DNA of 58,231 nucleotides, taken from assembly GCA_019694215.1 (NCBI GenBank), contig JAIBCK010000008.1, forward strand, positions 1-58,231. Reading direction: 5' to 3'. The position numbers were made by a program, and so were the translations under genes. Source of the stretch: Thermoflexales bacterium. GTDB taxonomy: Bacteria; Chloroflexota; Anaerolineae; J036; Brachytrichaceae. This document shows positions 52,760 through 58,231 of this stretch, one piece after another (positions within the stretch are counted from its first letter, which is position 1; the number at the start of each line of letters is the position of its first letter). The notes under the pieces are model-generated. The model did no database searches and was not told the DNA's origin. It worked only from the letters and a program-made list of their open reading frames with translations.

Positions 52760-53242
52760 ATGTTCTCAAAGATCCTGGTTCCATTGGACGGCTCCGAGTT
52801 CGCCGAGCAGGCGCTCGTGCATGCCGGGGCGCTGGCGCGTTGTTTTGGCGCGACGGTGGCGCTGACCGAGGTCGTTGACCGGATCGATCAAACGGTCTTT
52901 GTTTCCCCGCCGGTCGAATATGACGGCGCACACTTCAACCCTACCTGGTCGGCCGAACAGCGCACGGCCGTGCTTACCAACCCGCTGGCCGCGCGAGCCG
53001 AGGAATATCTGGCCGCGGTCGCGCGACGGCTGCGTGAGACCGGCCTGAACGTCGAGCACGAGGTGCTGGAGGGTCCAACGGCGGAAACGTTGCTGCGGCA
53101 TCTCGAGGTGATCGGAGCCGGCATCGTGGTGATGTCCACCCATGGCCGGGGCGGCCTGGCCCGCGCCCTGATCGGCAGCGTCGCCGATCGCGTCAGCCGG
53201 CACGCCCACGTCCCCGTCCTGCTCGTTCGTCCGCCGGAATAG
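52760..53242 (+). CDS. Universal stress protein A-family, copy 4
   Basis: This 160-residue UspA protein is slightly longer, with an insertion around DQTVFVSPPVEYDGAHFNPTW. The ATP motif is THGRGGLARALIGSVADRV. Start at ATG 52760 (MFSKIL) with GGAGGAG upstream. The 57-nt gap before it is the largest in the array. Confidence 0.96.
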   Translation: MFSKILVPLDGSEFAEQALVHAGALARCFGATVALTEVVDRIDQTVFVSPPVEYDGAHFNPTWSAEQRTAVLTNPLAARAEEYLAAVARRLRETGLNVEHEVLEGPTAETLLRHLEVIGAGIVVMSTHGRGGLARALIGSVADRVSRHAHVPVLLVRPPE

Positions 53243-53305
53243 TTGCGGGCGTTCGTCGTTCGAACGCATCTTCGGGGCGGCTAGAATCAGGCTTGAGACA
53301 GCCTC

Positions 53306-54520
53306 ATGTTTGATGCCAGCAAGGTCCGACAGGACTTCCCCCTCCTCACGCGCGGCGACACCGTCTTTTTGGATTCGGCGGCCTCCTCTCAAAAACCGGA
53401 GGCGGTCCTCCGCGCGATGGACGATGTCTATCGCCGGGGCTACGCCAATGTTCATCGCGGTGTGTATGCCTGGAGCGAGGCGGCCACCGCGGCCTATGAT
53501 GCCGCCCGCGCCGAGGTCGCCGACTTCCTGGGGGCACCCTCGCCGGAAGAAATCGTCTTCACCCGCAACGCAACGGAATCACTCAACCTGCTAGCCTACA
53601 GCTATGGCCGCACCTTTCTGAAGGCGGGCGACGAGATCATCCTGAGCGAGCTCGAGCACCACGCCAACTTCGTGCCCTGGCTGGTGCTGGCCAGGGAGCG
53701 CGGGGTGGTGCTGCGCTTCTGGCCCGTCGGCGTGGATGGCACGCTGTCGCTCGCAGCGCTCGACGCCCTCATCACGCCGCGCACGCGCCTGATCACGTTT
53801 GCGCAAGTCTCGAATGTGCTGGGCACCATCACCGACCCGCGCCCGGTCGTGGCGCGCGCCCGCGCAGTGGGGGCGCGGGTGATTGTGGATGGGGCGCAGT
53901 CGGCCCCACACATGCCCGTGAACGTGGCCGACCTCGGCGTCGACTTCTTCGTGTGTTCCGGTCACAAGATGCTCGGCCCCACCGGCATCGGCGTGCTGTA
54001 TGGGCGGCGCGAGCTGCTGGAGGCCATGCCCCCGTTTCTGACCGGCGGGGACATGATCTCGCGGGTCTCATTTGAGGGCGCGACGTGGAATGAGGTCCCG
54101 CTCAAGTTCGAAGCGGGCACGCCGGCGTTTGTCGAAGCGATCGGGCTGGGGGCCGCGGTGCGCTATCTCAGCGCGCTGGGCATGGCCAACGTGCGCGCGC
54201 ATGAAATCGAGATCACCGACTACGCGCTGGAGCGGCTGTCCGAGGTGCCGGGGTTGCGAATTCTCGGCCCGGACACGGCTGACCGGCACGGCGGCGCGAT
54301 TGCCTTTACGCTGCCGCGCGTCCACCCGCACGACCTGGCGTCGCTGCTCGACCAGCGCGGCATCGCGGTACGGGCCGGGCATCATTGCGCCCAGCCTCTG
54401 CACGAACGCCTCGGGATCACCGCGTCCACGCGGGCGAGTTTCTACGTCTATTCGATGCCACAGGATGTCGATGCGCTGATCGAAGGAATCGAAAGCGCCC
54501 GGAAAACCCTGCGCGCCTAG
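53306..54520 (+). CDS. sufS: SufS-type cysteine desulfurase
   Basis: This 404-residue PLP-dependent desulfurase supplies sulfur for Fe-S clusters. Motifs are FLDSAASSQKP and NATESLNLLAYSYG, then ELEHHANFVPW, DGAQSAPHMPV, SGHKMLGPTGIGVLYGR (PLP lysine) and the catalytic-cysteine loop RAGHHCAQPLHERLGI. ASFYVYSMPQDVDAL near the end is the SufS/Csd form. No other suf gene is adjacent. A TAGAAT box lies 18 nt before the ATG. Confidence 0.95.
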   Translation: MFDASKVRQDFPLLTRGDTVFLDSAASSQKPEAVLRAMDDVYRRGYANVHRGVYAWSEAATAAYDAARAEVADFLGAPSPEEIVFTRNATESLNLLAYSYGRTFLKAGDEIILSELEHHANFVPWLVLARERGVVLRFWPVGVDGTLSLAALDALITPRTRLITFAQVSNVLGTITDPRPVVARARAVGARVIVDGAQSAPHMPVNVADLGVDFFVCSGHKMLGPTGIGVLYGRRELLEAMPPFLTGGDMISRVSFEGATWNEVPLKFEAGTPAFVEAIGLGAAVRYLSALGMANVRAHEIEITDYALERLSEVPGLRILGPDTADRHGGAIAFTLPRVHPHDLASLLDQRGIAVRAGHHCAQPLHERLGITASTRASFYVYSMPQDVDALIEGIESARKTLRA

Positions 54521-54540
54521 CCAACCGGCGAAACGAAAAC

Positions 54541-54554
54541 TGACCACCTGGCTA
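54541..54554 (+). promoter_or_regulatory. Octamer pair upstream of the multicopper oxidase
   Basis: ACTGACCA-CCTGGCTA (about 54539-54554) repeats the 8-bp-phased NCTGRYCA pattern seen at 48925 and 49459, about 107 nt before the ATG. TGATAA at about 54576 may mark the promoter. Confidence 0.4.
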
Positions 54555-54660
54555 TCGAAAAACGGCCGGACCCTGTGATAAGACGGTGTCTTGTGTCGCG
54601 CTGGCCCGCGAGTCCGGCGCAACGTTCTCAGGTAGAAGGCATAGAGAGGAAACCCTAAAA

Positions 54661-55734
54661 ATGGCAAGCACGAAGATTCCCAACCGACGAGATTTCATCA
54701 AGATGGCAGGCCTGGCCGGCGTTGGCCTTGGCACGGCCGCCTGCGCGACCCCTGCGAATGTGGCGACGCGCAATGCCCCGGTCGCGGCGACGGCCGCCGC
54801 CAGCGATGCGCACGCGAGCGAACAGGCCACGGCTGCCGCCAAGGCTGCTGCGCCCGCCCAGCAGGACCACGACATGGATGGCGACCATGAGAAGGCGGTC
54901 AAGGCATTTCTGGCCAATGCTGGCAAGGACGAGAAGTTCTGGAAGAACAAGGTGACGCCGAAGATGGACGGCAACGTCAAGGTCTTCGAGATCACGGCCT
55001 CGGAAGTGACCTGGGAGGTCATGGCCGGGCAGAAGGTCACCGGCATGGGCTACAACGGTGCCGTGCCTGGCCCCGAGATCCGCGTCACCGAGGGTGACAC
55101 CGTCCGTGTGGTGCTGACCAACAAGCTCAAGGAGAGCACGGCCATCCACTTCCACGGCTGTCTGCTTCCGAACAAGGTCGATGGCGTGCCGTTCGTCACG
55201 CAGCCGGTTGTCAAGCCGGGCGAGACCTTCGCGTATGAGTTCGTGGCCAAGAACCCCGGTTCGCACATGTATCACTCGCACCACAATGCCGCGGCGCAGG
55301 TCACCGCCGGCCTGATGGCGCCGTTCATCATCGAACCGAAGGACAAGTCCAAGGACCCGAAGTACGATTCCGACTACACCATCATCCTGAACGACACGAT
55401 TGGTGGTTTCACGCTGAACGGGAAGGGCTTCCCGAACACGCAGCCGATCGTGGCCAAGAAGGGCGAGCGCATCCGCGTGCGCTACATGAATGAGGGCCTG
55501 ATGATCCACCCGATGCACCTGCACGGCATCGAGCAGCTCGTCTTCAGCAAGGACGGCTGGAACCTTCCGCAGCCCTTCTACTGCGACACGTTGAACGTGG
55601 CTCCGGGCGAGCGCTGGGACGTCATCATCGAAGCGCACACCGAGGGCGTGTGGGCGTATCACTGCCACATTCTGACCCACGCCGAGTCGCCTGCCGGCAT
55701 GTTCGGCATGGTCACTGTGCTGATCGTGCAGTAG
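54661..55734 (+). CDS. Two-domain laccase-like multicopper oxidase, Tat-exported
   Basis: This 357-residue protein has a Tat/lipoprotein signal (NRRDFIKMAGLAGVGLGTAAC) and an Ala/His-rich linker. Two cupredoxin domains carry all laccase copper motifs: H163FHG, H202MYHSHHN, H283PMHLHG and H334CHILTH with M347. The type 1 copper Cys335 is only in domain 2 and domain 1 has none, which is the type B two-domain oxidase layout (as in small laccases) and not that of NirK. Such enzymes form trimers with trinuclear sites between subunits and oxidise metals or phenols with O2. GAGAGGAAA lies before the ATG. Confidence 0.88.
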   Translation: MASTKIPNRRDFIKMAGLAGVGLGTAACATPANVATRNAPVAATAAASDAHASEQATAAAKAAAPAQQDHDMDGDHEKAVKAFLANAGKDEKFWKNKVTPKMDGNVKVFEITASEVTWEVMAGQKVTGMGYNGAVPGPEIRVTEGDTVRVVLTNKLKESTAIHFHGCLLPNKVDGVPFVTQPVVKPGETFAYEFVAKNPGSHMYHSHHNAAAQVTAGLMAPFIIEPKDKSKDPKYDSDYTIILNDTIGGFTLNGKGFPNTQPIVAKKGERIRVRYMNEGLMIHPMHLHGIEQLVFSKDGWNLPQPFYCDTLNVAPGERWDVIIEAHTEGVWAYHCHILTHAESPAGMFGMVTVLIVQ

Positions 55735-55758
55735 GCCTGTTCGATTCAGCTCTGAAAT

Positions 55759-55796
55759 GCGCGCCGACGGCAAGCCCGTCGGCGCGCTTCTATTTT
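55759..55796. terminator. Terminator of the multicopper oxidase gene
   Basis: Stem GCGCGCCGACGG/CCGTCGGCGCGC (55759-55770 and 55776-55787, 5-nt loop) followed by TTCTATTTT. It lies between convergent genes. Confidence 0.88.
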
Positions 55797-55812
55797 CGTT
55801 GTGCGGCCAGGA

Positions 55813-56277
55813 TCAGGGCGGCGGCGGCTGACGGCCCCGGGCGACGGGCAGGTTGGTTGGCCAGGTCGGGTTGACCGTGCGAATGCGTGGCCACAGCAGC
55901 GCGATGAAGAGCGCGAGCGCGGCAAGTTCGAGCAACGTCGCCAGCGCAGCAAGGAGGCCGGCCTGCGCGCCGACAAACGGTGCGAGCGTACCCAGGATCA
56001 CGCCGATGTTGATCAGCCCGGCCGCGACCCAGACCAGCTTCGCCCAGCGGCCCGCCGAACCATCCGGCAGGCGAGGGAAGATCGAAAACCCAACGCCGAC
56101 GGCAAACTGAATGAGCCAACCCACCAGCAGCGTGTGCAGGTGGCTTTCGCGCAGCAGCAGCAGCGAGCTGCTTCCGCCGCCGCCTTTTGCCCACAGCGCC
56201 AGCGCGGCGAGGGTGAAGCCGAGGCCAAGGTGCAGTGTGGCCGCCCGGGTCAGGAAGACGGAGGGGATGGACCTCAT
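55813..56277 (-). CDS. 4-TM membrane protein A of a paralogous pair
   Basis: This 154-residue protein has four helices: HLGLGFTLAALALWA; HLHTLLVGWLIQFAVGVGFSIFPRLPDG; KLVWVAAGLINIGVILGTLAPF; LLELAALALFIALLWPRI. HxH followed by VGWLxQxxVGVxxxxFPR recurs in its neighbour and recalls haem-copper oxidase subunit I or NnrS-type helices with haem/metal-binding His. The ATG at 56277 overlaps the upstream stop (ATGA). The function is unknown; placement beside the oxidase, laccase and globin genes suggests a redox or NO-related role. Confidence 0.7.
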   Translation of the reverse strand: MRSIPSVFLTRAATLHLGLGFTLAALALWAKGGGGSSSLLLLRESHLHTLLVGWLIQFAVGVGFSIFPRLPDGSAGRWAKLVWVAAGLINIGVILGTLAPFVGAQAGLLAALATLLELAALALFIALLWPRIRTVNPTWPTNLPVARGRQPPPP

Positions 56278-56717
56278 GACGCGGCGGGTGGGCGCGGCCG
56301 GGGTGGGCGCAGGCGCGGCCACAGCAGCGCGACAAACAGCCATGCGGCGATCGCCTGCGCGAGCGCGCTGAGCATCAGGGCCAGGCCCGCCCAGGCGGAC
56401 CCGCCGAAAGCCGGCCCCACTTCGCCCAGCAGCCTGAGCACCAGCCCGCCATTGAGCAGGCCCATCCCGATCCAGCCCGAGGGCGTCGCCCAGACCGCGC
56501 CGCTCTGCGGCGGCAGGGGAAAGAGCCAGATCGCGACCCCGACGATGAGCTGGGTGAGCCAGCCCACGGTCAGGAAGTGCATGGCCGGATAACGCAATGC
56601 CGCCAGCCGCGCGTCCAGCCCCAGCGGCTCCGCGGCGGCCGCCAGAAGGAAGGCGCTCAACCCGAGCAGCAGGTTGACAAAGGCCAGCCGGATGAACGCG
56701 CGGGTCTGGAGTTTCAT
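56274..56717 (-). CDS. 4-TM membrane protein B of a paralogous pair
   Basis: This 147-residue protein has the same four-helix plan as its downstream partner: FIRLAFVNLLLGLSAFLLAAA, MHFLTVGWLTQLIVGVAIWLFPLPPQ, GWIGMGLLNGGLVLRLLG, and a fourth helix ending VALLWPRLRPP. The conserved core VGWLxQxxVGV and the preceding His are shared, suggesting duplication and a heterodimer. The ATG at 56717 is 8 nt after TAAAGT (TANNNT), again leaderless in style. Confidence 0.7.
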   Translation of the reverse strand: MKLQTRAFIRLAFVNLLLGLSAFLLAAAAEPLGLDARLAALRYPAMHFLTVGWLTQLIVGVAIWLFPLPPQSGAVWATPSGWIGMGLLNGGLVLRLLGEVGPAFGGSAWAGLALMLSALAQAIAAWLFVALLWPRLRPPRPRPPAAS

Positions 56718-56846
56718 GCGCCCGGACTTTACCGCAGCGCAGCCGGGTGGCCGGCGTTTTCCGCCCGCCTGGCTGGTGCATCGGCGGTGTCAGTGGATAA
56801 TCTGAAGCGCGAGCCGGCCGACAGGTGTGGCCCGCCAGGAGAAACG

Positions 56847-57251
56847 ATGAACGCGAACCAAGTCAAGTTGCTGAAAGAGACCTTCAAGACGATCGAGCCG
56901 ATGGCTGACGAGACGGGTGAGTTGCTGTACACCAAGCTCTTCGAGATCGATCCGTCGCTGCGCCCCCTCTTCAAAGGCGATATCAAGGCGCAGGGTCGCA
57001 TGGTGTTCACCGCCATCGGTCTGGCCATCGCGGGCCTCGACAAGCCTGAGGCGATGAACGATCAGGTGCGCTCGCTCGGGTCACGCCATGTGAACTACGG
57101 CGTACAGCCGCGCGACGTCAACACCTTTGGGGCGGCCTTCCTGTGGGCGCTCGAACAGACCCTCGGCCCGGCCTTCACCCCCGAAGTCAAGGATGCGTGG
57201 ATCTCCGCCTACGGCGTGCTGTCCGTGGCCATGCGGCGGGCGACGGCCTGA
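56847..57251 (+). CDS. Single-domain haemoglobin (Vgb/cytoglobin-like)
   Basis: This 134-residue globin without a reductase domain has the helix A-E start QVKLLKETFKTIEPMADETGELLYTKLFEIDPSLRPLFKGD. The proximal-His region is LGSRHVNYGVQPRDVNTFGAAFLWALEQTLG, and the C-terminal DAWISAYGVLSVAMRR matches Vitreoscilla haemoglobin. Such proteins buffer O2 or dioxygenate NO. Start at ATG 56847 with CAGGAG upstream; GATAAT about 45 nt upstream is a possible -10. It fits the respiratory/NO theme of the region. Confidence 0.94.
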   Translation: MNANQVKLLKETFKTIEPMADETGELLYTKLFEIDPSLRPLFKGDIKAQGRMVFTAIGLAIAGLDKPEAMNDQVRSLGSRHVNYGVQPRDVNTFGAAFLWALEQTLGPAFTPEVKDAWISAYGVLSVAMRRATA

Positions 57252-57280
57252 GCGCGCCGCAAAACGAACGCAGTCAATAG

Positions 57281-57321
57281 AAACGCGAGGGCGGAACAGC
57301 CGCCCCCGCGTTTGCGTTTTT
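57281..57321. terminator. Terminator between globin and CDF genes
   Basis: A 14-bp stem with one mismatch, AAACGCGAGGGCGG/CCGCCCCCGCGTTT (57281-57294 and 57300-57313), followed by GCGTTTTT. It can act for the globin and, less well, for the convergent transporter. Confidence 0.88.
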
Positions 57322-57334
57322 CGGCCAACGTGCG

Positions 57335-58231
57335 CTACAGCGTCTGGTCGGCGTCGGCGGCCGGATCGCCCTGCGGTTCGAGGTGGGTGAAGACGTGCGT
57401 GCCGCGGACCGCCTGGCGCAGCTCCTCCTCGATCTTTTCGAGCAGAGCATGCCCGCGCGAGACCGACCACTCCGGCGGGACCAGGACGTGCAGGGAGATG
57501 AAATTGCGCTCGCCCGACTGACGCGTGCGCAACGCATGGAATTGAATCCCCTGGGCGCGATGGACATCCAGGATGGCCTGCACCCTGGCGAGGTCGGCGG
57601 GGGCGATGGCGGTGTCGAGCAGGCCGAGCGCCGAACGCCGAATGAGCTGCACGCCCGTCCAGATGATGTTGGCCCCCATCACCAACGCGATGATCGGATC
57701 CAGGATCAGCCAGCCCGTGATCGAGACGATGATCACGCCAACCAGCACCGCGCCTGAAGTCCAGACATCGGTCATAAGGTGGTGGGCATCGGCTTCCAGC
57801 GCGATCGAGTGATGCTCGCGGCTGGCGCGCAGCAGGATGCGGGCCACGACCAGGTTGATCACCGATGCAGCAGCCGAGAGCAGCACGCCGAGGTCCATGG
57901 ATTCCAGCGCGACGGGCTTGAGCAGGCGGGGCAGGGCGCTGGTGATGATCGAAACGGCCGCCAGGATGATCAGTGCGCCCTCCGCGCCGCTGGCGAAATA
58001 CTCAGCCTTGGTGTGACCGTAGCTGTGCTCCTCGTCCGGCGGGCGGGCGGCATAACGCAGCAGGATCAGCGTCAGCGTGGCGGCCGCCAGGTTGACCAGC
58101 GACTCGAGCGCGTCGGAGAGCAGTCCGACCGAGCCGGTCAGCAGATAGGCCAGCCCCTTGAGCAGGATGGTGGCCAGGGCGGCGGCGATGGAGAGAAGCG
58201 CATAGCGGGAAATATCGACCCGCTTCGGCTG
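57335..58231 (-). CDS. Cation diffusion facilitator transporter (5' end outside window)
   Basis: The frame stays open to the window edge, giving 298 residues and lacking probably only a few N-terminal ones. Six membrane helices and a C-terminal cytosolic ferredoxin-like domain ([12 protein letters not shown]) are seen. The metal site in helix 5 is [10 protein letters not shown] (HxxxD). In helix 2 the usual DxxxD/HxxxD is SDALESLVN, so the site offers Asp/Glu and Asn. [15 protein letters not shown] is a typical CDF loop. It exports Zn, Fe, Mn or similar in exchange for protons. An ATG at 57898 is internal and not the start. Confidence 0.9.
   Translation of the reverse strand, partial: QPKRVDISRYALLSIAAALATILLKGLAYLLTGSVGLLSDALESLVNLAAATLTLILLRYAARPPDEEHSYGHTKAEYFASGAEGALIILAAVSIITSALPRLLKPVALESMDLGVLLSAAASVINLVVARILLRASREHHSIALEADAHHLMTDVWTSGAVLVGVIIVSITGWLILDPIIALVMGANIIWTGVQLIRRSALGLLDTAIAPADLARVQAILDVHRAQGIQFHALRTRQSGERNFISLHVLVPPEWSVSRGHALLEKIEEELRQAVRGTHVFTHLEPQGDPAADADQTL

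Noticed and set aside
54661-55734. Copper nitrite reductase NirK
   Set aside because: The type 1 copper Cys is in domain 2 and trinuclear laccase motifs (HxHG, HPxHxHG, HCHxxxH) are present, unlike NirK.

Overview
The window is a bacterial chromosome segment, roughly two-thirds G+C by eye, densely coding on both strands, with no tRNA, rRNA, CRISPR array, transposase or phage structural gene that I can see. The style suggests an aerobic member of the Chloroflexota (Anaerolineae-like). Reasons are Thr/Pro-rich linkers in a membrane-anchored SH3 protein, a Thermus-type ba3 oxidase, many TANNNT boxes 6-10 nt before start codons (leaderless mRNAs), DUF2085 proteins, and short GACGGCC-type intergenic repeats. 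The phylum call is an inference; rpoB phylogeny would settle it.

Layout. 0.1-4.1 kb: rpoB alone, closed by a strong terminator, with no rpoC after it. 4.1-15.8 kb: mostly minus-strand housekeeping and membrane genes (degenerate thioredoxin-like protein, SH3 protein, NuoL/M/N-like + DUF2085 + mini-metalloprotease operon, mgtE + Gfo/Idh oxidoreductase, GH13 amylase, hsp20, mtnP, TlpA-type thioredoxin + DUF2085). 15.8-21.4 kb: WecA/MraY-type transferase, Nudix, Trm112, a triple OB-fold protein, then a minus-strand accC operon. 21.4-23.3 kb: a C39-peptidase/TIM-barrel protein without a signal peptide.

23.3-30.3 kb is the most intriguing block. Two membrane-anchored coiled-coil proteins share the same C-terminal helix-hairpin-helix-like module. 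They flank an HTH-PIN-ATPase operon, and the second is cotranscribed with a membrane protein of an uncharacterised family. Two of its promoters carry the same CCTAGCSC-N2-TACAAK element and a third carries a CCTAG/CTAGG dyad. I propose it as a candidate undescribed membrane-tethered system.

30.3-43.2 kb: comF, a marR-adaptor-ABC ATPase-two-permease (MacAB-like) operon, dcd-argS (ArgRS without the HIGH histidines), an MFS exporter, an M1-like lipoprotein peptidase and RNase J. A 127-bp tandem intergenic repeat follows.

43.6-58.2 kb looks like a respiratory and stress island: ba3-type cytochrome oxidase with a membrane cytochrome c, a CBS protein, a DoxX-like protein, a divergently encoded receiver and PAS histidine kinase/NarL-type regulator pair, four tandem universal stress proteins, SufS, a two-domain laccase-like oxidase, twin 4-TM proteins, a single-domain haemoglobin and a cation diffusion facilitator cut by the window end. 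A repeated octamer (NCTGRYCA) sits in several of its promoters. It is a plausible operator for the local two-component system, and the arrangement resembles a DosR-type hypoxia/NO regulon built from different parts.
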